Below are positions 16,640 to 25,498 of a stretch of 64,000 nt of DNA, piece after piece. The stretch is from Pedobacter ghigonis (GTDB lineage Bacteria; Bacteroidota; Bacteroidia; Sphingobacteriales; Sphingobacteriaceae): NCBI RefSeq assembly GCF_903166585.1, contig NZ_CAESCM010000016.1:62001-126000 (forward strand), written 5' to 3'. Made by a program: the position numbers and the translations under genes. The notes beneath the pieces are model-generated. The model did not search any database. It was given only the letters and a program-made list of their open reading frames with translations, and was not told where the DNA came from. Numbering within the stretch: position 1 is the first letter of the stretch; each line of letters starts with the position of its first letter.

Positions 16640-17620
16640 TTGATTATGAATACAATATATAAACGCTTCTCTACCAGCACCTGTGTTTTGCTTTTTTGCT
16701 TACTGAGCCTGTTTACTTCGTGCAAAAAAGAATACGAAGAATTTCCTTACACTGATATTGTAAGTTTTACGGTTAAAGATGCTGATGGGAATCCGCTTAA
16801 GGCTGTAATAGATGGTAAGCAAATTATACTTTACTGGCCATCCAACCAGGCCATACCAGATAATATTGCACCGGCAATTACGGTTTCCGAGCGTGCAACT
16901 GTAAGTCCGGCTTCGGGTAGCACTGTTGCCTTTAAAGAAACAACCAAATTTGTGGTAACCGCCCAGAATGGTACCACAAAAGAATACCTGATAAAAAAAA
17001 TAATCAATCAGCCGTTGCTTAAAATCAATATCAGTTCGGGCATTTCGGTATATAACACCAAAAATTTTGTAACCAGAGGTGGTTTCATTAATGTTACCGG
17101 CGATAATATTATTGCCAGCAAAGAACAAACTAAAGCTTATCTGGTAAACACCAGTACCAATGCCGAAAAAGAGCTTACCATAAACACCATAACGCCTATT
17201 GCCCTTAGCGCAGAAGTTGATGCAACAGTGAGCGACGGTATTTACAAGCTAAAGATCGTATCGGGAGTAAGAAGCGTAACATTCGAAAACACATTTGGCG
17301 TATCTTATGGTCGCCCCAGCATTACACCTGTAGAAATGAGTGTAATCAAACTTACCTTTAAATTAGGAGAAGAATTTATACTGAAAGGGACCAACAGGAT
17401 CGAACTGCTAAATAAATTTTCTATCCGCAATGCCACCAGCAAACAATTGTACGATTTGATTATTAAAGAAACCAAAACCGGACAGTTAACCTTAAAAATC
17501 CCGGATAATCTTCCGGTTGGCAAATATGATTTATACAGCTACGATTATCCCGCAGGAGAATATTACGCTGCTGGCCCAACGCAACGCGCTTTTGATGATA
17601 TCATTACCATTACCAACTAG
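16640..17620 (+). CDS. Beta-sandwich surface lipoprotein, paralogue of 14826-15791
   Basis: 326 residues, with an ATG at 16640 and another at 16646. Lipobox 'SLFTSC' then KKEYEE. It has the same plan as the 321-residue protein upstream: an N-terminal DUF5018-like part ('DIVSFTVKDADGNPLKAVIDG', 'APAITVSERATVSP') and beta domains ending 'GVSYGRPSITPVEM' and 'LKIPDNLPVGKYDLYSYD'. The two have diverged so far that mainly structural landmarks align. Probable cell-surface accessory protein of heme uptake; no biochemical function can be stated. Confidence 0.65.
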   Translation: MIMNTIYKRFSTSTCVLLFCLLSLFTSCKKEYEEFPYTDIVSFTVKDADGNPLKAVIDGKQIILYWPSNQAIPDNIAPAITVSERATVSPASGSTVAFKETTKFVVTAQNGTTKEYLIKKIINQPLLKINISSGISVYNTKNFVTRGGFINVTGDNIIASKEQTKAYLVNTSTNAEKELTINTITPIALSAEVDATVSDGIYKLKIVSGVRSVTFENTFGVSYGRPSITPVEMSVIKLTFKLGEEFILKGTNRIELLNKFSIRNATSKQLYDLIIKETKTGQLTLKIPDNLPVGKYDLYSYDYPAGEYYAAGPTQRAFDDIITITN

Positions 17621-17643
17621 TTTCCCCTTTATAACACCATAAA

Positions 17644-18921
17644 GTGCAACATCAAGCTAAAGTATATATTACGCTCCTCTTGCTCATTTTAATAGAAGCC
17701 GCTGCCTGTAAAAAAGCAGCGGTTTCTGTTGATGAAGTGGAGGAGCTTGTTTCGCCTGCTACGGGTACGCGCAACCAGTTTACGCTCGATTCTATTTTTT
17801 TGTATGCCAAACAAATCTACCTATGGAACGACGTACTGCCTGCTTATAGCACTTTTAATCCGCGGCAAAAATATGCAGGTATCGCTTCCGATATCACCGC
17901 ATTTAAGCAAGAACTATTCGATATTAGCCAGCTCAAAATAAATCCTGTTACGGGCAAGGCTTACGAAGCACCGGTTTATTTCGAAAATCCGAAGTATTCC
18001 TATCTTCAATCTGGCCGCAGTACGCCGGGTACTACCGCAGCAGTGGCCAATCCAACCACTGCTGTTCTGGCCACCCAGCTAATTGCATCGGGCAGCGAAA
18101 ACATAGGTTATATTGCACTCGGTTCTTTCCCCGCCTTAAGTAGTTGTAAAGCCAGTTTAGATGAAGCATTCGCCCGGCTGGCAACAGGCAATCCTAAAAA
18201 CCTGGTGGTCGATCTCCGCAGCAATGGAGGTGGCTATTTAGCAACATCGGCTTATGTAGCCAGTTTAATCGCGCCAAATACCTTAAATGGCAAAATAATG
18301 TACAGCGAGCAGTTTAACGCACAAATGCAAAACAGCAAAGCCAGTATATTAAAGCACCAGCCCTATTTAGATGCAGCTGGCAAAACCGTAATTTACAAGG
18401 GGCGTGCCGCCAACATGGCTGATGTTGATTTTACGGAAGCCGCCAATACCTATCGTTTCGATAAAAAAGGAACACTGCAGGGGATTCAGAACCTTTATTT
18501 TATTGTTTCGGGCAATACCGCATCAGCGAGCGAAATGCTCATCAGCTGTTTTAAGCCCTATTTAAATGTAAAACTGATTGGCGAGCGCACTTACGGTAAA
18601 CCTGTGGGTTTCTTCGCCGTCAATATCGATCAGTACAGTGTTTACCTCAGTAGTTTTGTGATCAAAAATGCCGCGGGCTGGTCTGATTATTTCAACGGCA
18701 TGCAGCCCGATGTTACCCTGAAAGGCGATGCTCAGCCCGATTTGGGCAACCCGGCCGAAACCTGCCTGAACGCGGCCATCCAGTTAATTAACGGAAACCG
18801 GAAACTGGCAGTAACTAAACTGGCTGCTACATCTGCCCCCAACCAAGCCGCTGGTAACACAGCAGCAACAGCGCCGATCCTTTTCGATATGCAGGTACAA
18901 CGATTAAAACTAAAGCCATAA
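17644..18921 (+). CDS. S41 family peptidase-like lipoprotein lacking a PDZ domain
   Basis: 425 residues from a GTG start 23 bases after the previous stop; an N-terminal lipobox-like 'IEAAAC' precedes KKAA. The C-terminal-processing-protease core is clear: 'IGYIALGSFPALSSCKASLDEAF', 'NLVVDLRSNGGGYLATSAYVASL', and 'FIVSGNTASASEMLISCFKPYLNVKLIGERTYGKPVG' with the likely catalytic Ser in TASASE. Where the paralogue at 62106-63605 has a PDZ domain, this protein has only a short Pro/Thr/Ala linker. In a heme locus it could cleave hemoproteins at the surface; this is inference. Start, signal type and activity are untested. Confidence 0.82.
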   Translation: MQHQAKVYITLLLLILIEAAACKKAAVSVDEVEELVSPATGTRNQFTLDSIFLYAKQIYLWNDVLPAYSTFNPRQKYAGIASDITAFKQELFDISQLKINPVTGKAYEAPVYFENPKYSYLQSGRSTPGTTAAVANPTTAVLATQLIASGSENIGYIALGSFPALSSCKASLDEAFARLATGNPKNLVVDLRSNGGGYLATSAYVASLIAPNTLNGKIMYSEQFNAQMQNSKASILKHQPYLDAAGKTVIYKGRAANMADVDFTEAANTYRFDKKGTLQGIQNLYFIVSGNTASASEMLISCFKPYLNVKLIGERTYGKPVGFFAVNIDQYSVYLSSFVIKNAAGWSDYFNGMQPDVTLKGDAQPDLGNPAETCLNAAIQLINGNRKLAVTKLAATSAPNQAAGNTAATAPILFDMQVQRLKLKP

Positions 18922-18953
18922 ATAACCTGGCTTAGGCCCGGCAACAAAACAAC

Positions 18954-21314
18954 ATGTTAAAATACTTTTCGATATTATACCTGCTCATCATTTGCCAAAG
19001 CAACCTGTTTGCGCAGGATTATGCTAACCTGAAAGGCACCATTACCGATGCTGGCGGTAAAGCTTTACAAGGCGCAACCGTGCGCCTGGCTCCCGATGGA
19101 CACACGGCGCAGACAGATGCTAAGGGTAACTTTTCATTTAACAAAATTTTTGCGGGCAGCTACCAGCTAACCGTAAGTATGGTGGGCAAAATTAACCACC
19201 AGGAGCAAATTAAGCTTAACGGCACAGATACAAACCTGAAAATTACTTTAACCGACGATCTGCAATACCTGAACGAGGTGGCAGTGGCCGGCAGTCGTGC
19301 GGCACCCGATAACCTGATTAAAATGGAACGCAGTGCCATGCCTGTAACCGTAATCGACCGGCGTACCATTGAGCTGATGGGCAGCAGAAGACTGGATGAA
19401 GTATTGAAAGAACAAACCGGGATGGCCATAGTTAACAACATTGGCGGTGGTGCCCGCTCGGTAGGTGTGCAAATGCAGGGTTTTAGCAGCGAGTACATCA
19501 TGATTTTGATTGACGGACAACCCATGGTGGGGCGTAACAGCGGTAATTTCGATCTTTCGCGCATCAGTGTTTCCAATATCGAGCGCATCGAAATTATTAA
19601 GGGTGCATCTTCCTGCCTGTTTGGTAGCGAAGCGCTGGGCGGTGCCATCAACATTGTTACCCGTTACGGTGCCTTGCAGCCACAGGCCTTAATCGCTGCC
19701 AATTACGGCAGTTTAAATATTGCCGATATTACACTCGAGGGAGAAACACCTTTCGATCATCAAAGGGGAAGCGCCAACCTATCTGCCAATTACTACCGCA
19801 CCGATGGTTTTAACACCAACCCCAAATACATACAGCTGGGTACCACTGCCCCACCCTACGATAATTATGCTTTACAGGGTCGCTTGCGTTACCGCCTTAC
19901 ACCCAACAGCACGGCGGGTTTCAGCGGTCGTTATGGTTTACGCAAATCGTTTATGGCTAAAGATTTCGGCCTTGGTGCCATCTCTAACGATAGCCAGGAC
20001 GAACAAGACCTTAACCTCTCGCTTACCTTCGATCATCAGGCACAATCGGGTTTGCGCAGCATGAGCCGCTATTATTTTACCAATTTCAGGTCAGATCAAA
20101 GTGTGGCCTGGCAACAAAGCAGCAGCAACATTACGCAGGATGTATTTGTACAAAACCTGCACCGCTTTGAACAGCAGTTTGCCTATGGCTTTAGCAATAC
20201 ACTGAAATTTACAGGCGGCTTGGGCGGAAGTTTCGAAACCATGAACGATGTTTCTTTAACCAATCCGGGTACCATTAGCACAGGTTTTGCCTTTTTACAG
20301 GGCGATTGGCAGCTAAGTACTAAAACGGGCCTGGTAGGTGGCTTGCGTTACGATTTAACCAATGCTTATGGCAGCAGGCTAAACCCCAGCATTGGTTTAC
20401 AATATAAAGTATTGCCCAAACTTACTTTTAAAGCAGGTTTAGGAACTGGTTTTAAAGCGCCCGATTTTAAATCGAGATACCTTGTATTTTACAACCCTAC
20501 AGCCAATTACCTCGTTATTGGCAACGAAGTACTGCGACAAACTTTGGCACAGTTGCAGGCACAAGGCCAGATTAGCGAAATGAGGCAGTTCCTGTTAAAC
20601 CAGCTCGATCAAAACCTGCAGCCCGAAAAAAATACTTCGCTTAATTTAAGTCTGGCCTGGAATCCAAAAGAAAATATTAAAATCGAGGCCGGTGTTTTTC
20701 ATCACAGTTTGCGCAACCAGATCAATGCCATTCAAATTGCTACCGGTAGCGGCAACCGGAACATTTACACTTACCAAAATTTGCCGAAAGCGGTAAACAA
20801 GGGTGTCGATATTTCTTTATCGGTTAGTTTGTTAAAAGATTTAGAAATTGGGGCCGGTTACCAATACCTTATTGCCAAAGACCTCAGCGTAATCGATAGC
20901 ATTAAAACCGGGCATTATCCTTACAACCAGAATATCCACGATCCGGCTACAGGCAAATCGTACCCACCGGGCACCGCCGATTACTGGGGCATCGAAAACC
21001 GATCGTGGCATATGCTTAACGTAAAAGCCTTTTACAATTACCGCCCATGGGATGCCAGCATTAACCTGCGCGTAAATTACAGGGGTAAATATCCATTTGG
21101 CGACCGAAACGGCAACCAGTTTATTGATCGTTATGATACTTTTGTAAATGGTTTTTTCCTTTTTAATGCTGCTGTAGAAAAGAAACTGATGAAACAACAT
21201 TTCAGTATCAGGCTTACTGCCGATAATATACTCAACTATACCGACCGGCTTATGCCCGGGCAACCGGGAAGGGTATTTTTGCTCGGCCTCACCTATCGTT
21301 TATACCGGGATTAA
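18954..21314 (+). CDS. hmuR: HmuR-like TonB-dependent heme receptor
   Basis: 786 residues. Signal peptide to about residue 20 (SNLFAQ), then a carboxypeptidase-regulatory-like domain ('LKGTITDAGGKALQGATVRL'), the TonB plug ('DRRTIELMGSRRLDEVLKEQTG', 'QMQGFSSEYIMILIDGQP', 'IEIIKGASSCLFGSEALGGAINIVTR') and a 22-strand-type barrel with 'GFKAPDFKSRYL' and a C-terminal aromatic end ('LLGLTYRLYRD'). No STN domain, unlike the SusC receptor at 3242-6709. Its position between the HmuY-like genes and heme oxygenase identifies heme as the most likely cargo. Confidence 0.9.
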   Translation: MLKYFSILYLLIICQSNLFAQDYANLKGTITDAGGKALQGATVRLAPDGHTAQTDAKGNFSFNKIFAGSYQLTVSMVGKINHQEQIKLNGTDTNLKITLTDDLQYLNEVAVAGSRAAPDNLIKMERSAMPVTVIDRRTIELMGSRRLDEVLKEQTGMAIVNNIGGGARSVGVQMQGFSSEYIMILIDGQPMVGRNSGNFDLSRISVSNIERIEIIKGASSCLFGSEALGGAINIVTRYGALQPQALIAANYGSLNIADITLEGETPFDHQRGSANLSANYYRTDGFNTNPKYIQLGTTAPPYDNYALQGRLRYRLTPNSTAGFSGRYGLRKSFMAKDFGLGAISNDSQDEQDLNLSLTFDHQAQSGLRSMSRYYFTNFRSDQSVAWQQSSSNITQDVFVQNLHRFEQQFAYGFSNTLKFTGGLGGSFETMNDVSLTNPGTISTGFAFLQGDWQLSTKTGLVGGLRYDLTNAYGSRLNPSIGLQYKVLPKLTFKAGLGTGFKAPDFKSRYLVFYNPTANYLVIGNEVLRQTLAQLQAQGQISEMRQFLLNQLDQNLQPEKNTSLNLSLAWNPKENIKIEAGVFHHSLRNQINAIQIATGSGNRNIYTYQNLPKAVNKGVDISLSVSLLKDLEIGAGYQYLIAKDLSVIDSIKTGHYPYNQNIHDPATGKSYPPGTADYWGIENRSWHMLNVKAFYNYRPWDASINLRVNYRGKYPFGDRNGNQFIDRYDTFVNGFFLFNAAVEKKLMKQHFSIRLTADNILNYTDRLMPGQPGRVFLLGLTYRLYRD

Positions 21315-21353
21315 AATCAAAAAAAATCAATTCAAAACATAAATTTAAAGCAC

Positions 21354-21920
21354 ATGTTAAGTACAATAATTAAAGAGGCTACCAAAGCCGAACACCAGAA
21401 CTTAGAGAAAAAAGTAATTTTAAAACTAAAATCTATCCGCAGCAATGCCGATTATGCCGATTTGCTGAGACATTTTTATGCCTACTTTAGCCATATCGAA
21501 GCCAGTATTAAACCTTTTATAACCGCACCGGTATTACCCGATTATGCCGACAGAAGAAATTCGAACCACATTAAAGCCGATATTTTAGCCCTGGGCGGCG
21601 ATCTGGAAAACTTACCTGTTACAACCGTTCCGCAAATCGAAAACACAGTGCAGGCGCTTGGAGCCTTATACGTACTCGAAGGTTCGATTATGGGTGGCAG
21701 CATTATTGTTCAAATGCTGGCAAAAGGTGGCATTACCGAAGGTGTTTCTTTCTTCTCGGGTTATGGCGAAGCAACCGGCATGATGTGGGGCCGTTTTATC
21801 GAAGTATTAAACCAATCGGCCTCAGGTACCGAACAGCAAAACGAAGCGGTACAGGCAGCCAACGAAACTTTCAGGCATTTTGGAAATGTTTTCGAAGCAG
21901 AAACTGTTTCGGCACAATAA
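21354..21920 (+). CDS. Heme oxygenase (biliverdin-producing)
   Basis: 188 residues. The N-terminal 'IIKEATKAEHQNLEKK' carries the expected proximal heme ligand His14. The distal side contains 'ALGALYVLEGSIMGGSIIVQML' and 'FFSGYGEATGMMWGRFIEVLN', as in bacterial HemeO/BphO-type enzymes. It would open the imported heme ring to release iron, CO and a biliverdin isomer. BphO enzymes often sit beside bacteriophytochromes; none is present here, so the role is more likely iron release. Last gene of the heme operon, followed directly by a strong terminator. Confidence 0.88.
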   Translation: MLSTIIKEATKAEHQNLEKKVILKLKSIRSNADYADLLRHFYAYFSHIEASIKPFITAPVLPDYADRRNSNHIKADILALGGDLENLPVTTVPQIENTVQALGALYVLEGSIMGGSIIVQMLAKGGITEGVSFFSGYGEATGMMWGRFIEVLNQSASGTEQQNEAVQAANETFRHFGNVFEAETVSAQ

Positions 21921-21943
21921 ACAGCCTAAGTTATAGCCTCATC

Positions 21944-21979
21944 AGCGCCTTGTTTCTAAAAGTTCAAGGCGCTTTTTTT
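21944..21979 (+). terminator. Terminator of the heme operon
   Basis: AGCGCCTTG pairs with CAAGGCGCT across a 12-base loop and is followed by a run of seven T. It separates the heme locus from the two-component genes. Confidence 0.88.
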
Positions 21980-22131
21980 ATATCCGTCTGCTTCAACAGG
22001 CGGGCTTTGCTGCAGCCTTTCCAAATACTGCACAAAACAAGGCCCCTGCTATTTCAAACACGATGTTTCCTGTTTTATGGTTTTAGTTTTGCTATTATTG
22101 CCCCAAGTTTGATGAAAATCAACTTAACATT

Positions 22132-23739
22132 ATGAAAAAAATAACACTTGCTTTTCTCAGTTTTATCATCGCACTATCTACGGTAAATGCGCAAAAAGGT
22201 ATTAACGCTAATCGCATATACCCCGCCGGTGGAAGACTGCTCATGTCTGTAGACAGTTCGGCCAAAAATGTCTATTACGCCAATGTATTTCCCAATCAAC
22301 CGAATACTTACTTTAGTTATATACCCGAAGTAAACCAGGTAAGTATCTCGATTAATTTTAGAAAGCATATCCAAATACAACACTTCCGGTACTCCATAAT
22401 ATCCGATAATAAACCATTGCTGGTAAATCAACCAATTAACGAAGCACAGCTAGAAGATACCCATGCCGGAGGGGATGAAGAAATATTTCGGTCTACCACA
22501 CTCGGTGTTTTTCCTGTAAAAGGCAAAATCATTACTGTATTAGTTTACAGCACCGAAAAACCGCTAGATATTGAAAAATCAGTTCTTTACGGCAAGCCAA
22601 TTCCAAAGGCAAAGATCAAAGCTTTCTTAAAGCGCTTCGCAACTGACAATGGGGTTAGCTATAGCCCAACAATCGACCCCAAGGAAAGAACAAAGCTTAC
22701 TTTCACCGAAAAAGACGATGAGCTAACCATTGTTAAAGACAAATCTGATATTGATTATCTCTACTATACCTCAATTAAAGACAAGCAAAGCAATAAAATC
22801 ATTTTCGAATCAACAGCCTGGCAATATGGCGGCTACGTAACTGAAACAAATGAATTTTCACCGTACCTGAAAATCGACAAAAATATTTTCAAAAAATCGG
22901 GTGATTATGAAATTATCATTCAGCCCTCATCATTTTCCCGTTTTAACATGTCGCCAAAGGAAATGGAAAAATATACAGTCAGATATACTCTTGCCATCAC
23001 TTTAGATCAGGAGAACTACAGCAAACAGGAACTCTTAATATACGCTGTTGTGGTAGCCCTTTCAATCGGATTGGTCTTTCTTGTTATCCTCTACTACATT
23101 AAAAAACGGAACAAAAAAAAGCTTTTAGAAAATGAGCAGCAAACAAACACCGCAAAACTGCAGCTTAACTCCATCCGTTCGCAATTAAATCCGCATTTTA
23201 TGTTTAATGCGCTCTCTGGTATTCAAAACTTAATGAACAAAAACGACATTGATAATGCCAACCAATACCTGGCTAAATTTGCCCGCTTAACCCGCAACGT
23301 TCTGGATGATAAAGAGCTGGTCAGCCTATCGCAAGAGAAAACTTTGCTGAACGATTACCTGCAAATGGAGCAATTGCGCTTTGGCTTTAAGTACGAAATT
23401 AAGCATAGCGAAAGCCCCGATTTAGACATTACCGAAATACCGGCCATGCTGCTGCAACCTTTTGTAGAAAATGCGGTAAAACATGGCATATCGAAAAGAG
23501 CGGCGGATGGAAAAATTACCATCACTTTTGCCCGGCAAAAGAACGATCTGGTATTAACCGTTAACGATAATGGAAATGGATTTGATACCAGTAAAAAGAA
23601 CAATGGCTTAGGGCTTCAACTTAGTAATAACAGAATAGCCCTCCTAAATGATATTTATAAAGAAAATCGCTTTACCCTGGCCATACAATCAAGCCAGAAC
23701 GGCACTGAAATAAGTTTAACACTAAGCGACTGGCTCTAA
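22132..23739 (+). CDS. LytS/YehU-type sensor histidine kinase
   Basis: 535 residues. Signal sequence to about residue 20, then a roughly 280-residue periplasmic sensor region of unknown ligand, one membrane span ('LIYAVVVALSIGLVFLVILYY') and a cytoplasmic His_kinase domain. The phosphoacceptor box is 'RSQLNPHFMFNALSGIQNL' with His355. The ATPase part follows, with 'FVENAVKHGISK' (N box), 'VNDNGNGFD' and 'GLGLQLSNNRIALL'. It pairs with the LytTR regulator 157 bases downstream. It follows the heme operon after a terminator, so a link to heme sensing is only positional. Confidence 0.9.
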   Translation: MKKITLAFLSFIIALSTVNAQKGINANRIYPAGGRLLMSVDSSAKNVYYANVFPNQPNTYFSYIPEVNQVSISINFRKHIQIQHFRYSIISDNKPLLVNQPINEAQLEDTHAGGDEEIFRSTTLGVFPVKGKIITVLVYSTEKPLDIEKSVLYGKPIPKAKIKAFLKRFATDNGVSYSPTIDPKERTKLTFTEKDDELTIVKDKSDIDYLYYTSIKDKQSNKIIFESTAWQYGGYVTETNEFSPYLKIDKNIFKKSGDYEIIIQPSSFSRFNMSPKEMEKYTVRYTLAITLDQENYSKQELLIYAVVVALSIGLVFLVILYYIKKRNKKKLLENEQQTNTAKLQLNSIRSQLNPHFMFNALSGIQNLMNKNDIDNANQYLAKFARLTRNVLDDKELVSLSQEKTLLNDYLQMEQLRFGFKYEIKHSESPDLDITEIPAMLLQPFVENAVKHGISKRAADGKITITFARQKNDLVLTVNDNGNGFDTSKKNNGLGLQLSNNRIALLNDIYKENRFTLAIQSSQNGTEISLTLSDWL

Positions 23740-23781
23740 TACCATGCGCTTAATTTAAACCATCAGGGATAACAAAAATAA

Positions 23782-23866
23782 TTTAACCACAGCTAAAAAG
23801 GACGCATCAAAACCCGTGTTTATCTGTGTCCATCCCCGCCTGAACGGCCGGGCAGGTGTGGTTAAA
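23782..23866. repeat. Dispersed inverted repeat (TTTAACCACA ... TGTGGTTAAA)
   Basis: Ten-base terminal inverted repeat with 'GGACGCATCAAAACCCGTG' and 'ATCTGTGTCCATC' inside; a related half-element is at about 55800-55830. It overlaps the possible N-terminal extension of the LytTR gene and argues for the later start. Confidence 0.6.
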
Positions 23867-23896
23867 AACCCTTACCTTAACAACATTCACTACAGT

Positions 23897-24643
23897 ATGA
23901 TGAGAGCAGTATTAATAGACGACGAAATTTCGAACTTAGAAAACCTGCAGGCATTGCTTCAAAAGCACTGCCCGCAGGTTACCATAATTGCAACGGCACA
24001 AAATGTAAGCGATGGGGTTAATGCGATTCAAAAATATTTGCCCGATTTAGTGTTTCTGGATATTCAAATGGGCGATGAAACTGGCTTTGAGGTATTAAAA
24101 CAGCTCCCAACGCGTAATTTCGAAGTTATTTTTGTTACTGCTTACGATCAATACGGCATACAGGCGGTAAAATTTGCAGCGCTCGATTATCTTTTAAAGC
24201 CTGTTGATATTGAAGAATTGAAAGATGCGGTAATTAAAGCCGACCGCAAACTGGCCACACAAACTGCTGCGCAACTCGATTTTTTGTTGCAACAACTCAA
24301 AAAACCCGAAACTAACCTGAGCAAAATTGCCCTGCAAATGCAAAGCGAAATCAGGTATGTTACCTTATCAGAAATTGTACGTTGCGAAGCAGATAATACC
24401 TACACCCACTTCTTCCTTGCGGGCAATGAAAAAATACTGGTTTCTAAATCGCTTAAAGAATATGCAGATTTATTGCGTCCGAATGGTTTTTTAAGAACAC
24501 ACCAGAGTCATTTGGTTAACCCCAGGTATGTAAAAAGCTGGCTAAAAGAAGATGGCGGGGTCCTGCTGTTAAGCTCCGGAGAAAAAATCCCCATTTCTAA
24601 GCCGAATAAGGAAACGGTGAAAAAAGCCTTGCAGCAGCTTTAA
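23897..24643 (+). CDS. LytTR family response regulator
   Basis: About 248 residues from the ATG at 23897 (MMRAVLIDDEISN). An upstream in-frame ATG at 23816 would add 27 residues encoded by a dispersed repeat and is rejected. Receiver domain: acidic pair in 'LIDDE', phosphoacceptor Asp in 'DLVFLDIQMGDETGFE', then 'FVTAYDQYGIQAVKFAALDYLLKPVD'. LytTR DNA-binding domain: 'IVRCEADNTYTHFFLAGNEKILVSKSLKEY' and 'FLRTHQSHLVNPRYV'. Cognate regulator of the LytS-type kinase upstream. Confidence 0.92.
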   Translation: MMRAVLIDDEISNLENLQALLQKHCPQVTIIATAQNVSDGVNAIQKYLPDLVFLDIQMGDETGFEVLKQLPTRNFEVIFVTAYDQYGIQAVKFAALDYLLKPVDIEELKDAVIKADRKLATQTAAQLDFLLQQLKKPETNLSKIALQMQSEIRYVTLSEIVRCEADNTYTHFFLAGNEKILVSKSLKEYADLLRPNGFLRTHQSHLVNPRYVKSWLKEDGGVLLLSSGEKIPISKPNKETVKKALQQL

Positions 24644-24651
24644 TAATATGC

Positions 24652-25491
24652 TTATACAGGTTCTTGTGTAAATAACGGAGCTACACCATGCACTTTCATA
24701 TACTCCTCCACCTTTCCGATCTCACCAGTAGGTACCACATCAAGCAACTTAGATTCTTTTACAGCTTTCCAGAGTTTATGATTTTCTGGTAAGTTTTTAC
24801 CTGGTTCATCGGCAATAAAAAAGAAATGCCCGTTCTTCCCGGCAGCGGTATCTCTGATTTTCTCGATCAGATACAGGTGCGCATTTACCTGCTGTTGAAT
24901 GATATGAGGAAGACCATTAAAATCCTTTGTCTCACCGGTTACCTGTACATCGTTTTTACCGATAAACCACAACTTAGCGGGCACAATAAGCCCAGGAATA
25001 TCAGCTCCGCTTAGCTCTACATCAAAATTAACGTGATCGGCAATAGATTTACTTAATATGCGTTTTACCTGCTCCATTGGCCTGGTTTTATGGAGAATGT
25101 TCTTAGGGAGATTAAATATAAATTTTTCGAAAAGCGTATCGAATATTGTATTATCAACCTCTACATCAATTTCAACAGGCTTTGAATAAGTGATCAGGTT
25201 CTGAGAATAACGTGAGAGGTAATCAAAATAATCACCACTTAAAACCTTATGCCCTTTAAATGCGCCCATGGCATCTGATGCACATTCTAAAGATAAACTT
25301 GAGAGTGATTTGAGGCTAAACTTGATTGTATTAAAGGCTGCATCAGAGAAAAGATCCTTAATAACATGAAGCTTTTCTAATGAATACTGAAACCTGCATT
25401 CATCACTATTTCCCATAAAAAGGCCAATACTTACCTTTTCATCCAAATTAGGACGAATTGTACAGTATAATATGGAATAAAAAGTTTTCAT
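24652..25491 (-). CDS. DUF3037-like protein, partner of the HipA-like kinase
   Basis: 279 residues, no signal peptide or membrane span. The start 'MKTFYSILYCTIRPNLDEKVSIGLFM' resembles the opening strand of DUF3037 proteins ('YSilRy.pd..rge..NiGv..f'). The rest is not recognised; the C-terminal half contains 'KLWFIGKNDVQVTGETKDFNG' and 'KNGHFFFIADEPG'. It starts 7 bases after the stop of the HipA-like kinase gene, so the two form an operon. HipA_2-type kinases and DUF3037 proteins are frequent neighbours; the biochemical relationship is not known to me. Confidence 0.6.
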   Translation of the reverse strand: MKTFYSILYCTIRPNLDEKVSIGLFMGNSDECRFQYSLEKLHVIKDLFSDAAFNTIKFSLKSLSSLSLECASDAMGAFKGHKVLSGDYFDYLSRYSQNLITYSKPVEIDVEVDNTIFDTLFEKFIFNLPKNILHKTRPMEQVKRILSKSIADHVNFDVELSGADIPGLIVPAKLWFIGKNDVQVTGETKDFNGLPHIIQQQVNAHLYLIEKIRDTAAGKNGHFFFIADEPGKNLPENHKLWKAVKESKLLDVVPTGEIGKVEEYMKVHGVAPLFTQEPV

Positions 25492-25498
25492 TGATTGC

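Noticed and set aside
19160..19654. Long open frames opposite hmuR, such as 19160-19654 on the minus strand
   Set aside because: They lie fully inside a well-supported TonB receptor gene, have no start signals and give no recognisable protein.
21354..21920. Heme oxygenase as part of a phytochrome (BphO) system
   Set aside because: No bacteriophytochrome gene is in the window and the gene ends the heme uptake operon; iron release is the better reading.
23816..23896. N-terminal extension of the LytTR regulator from ATG 23816
   Set aside because: The 27 extra residues are encoded by part of a dispersed inverted repeat; the receiver domain begins normally at the ATG at 23897.
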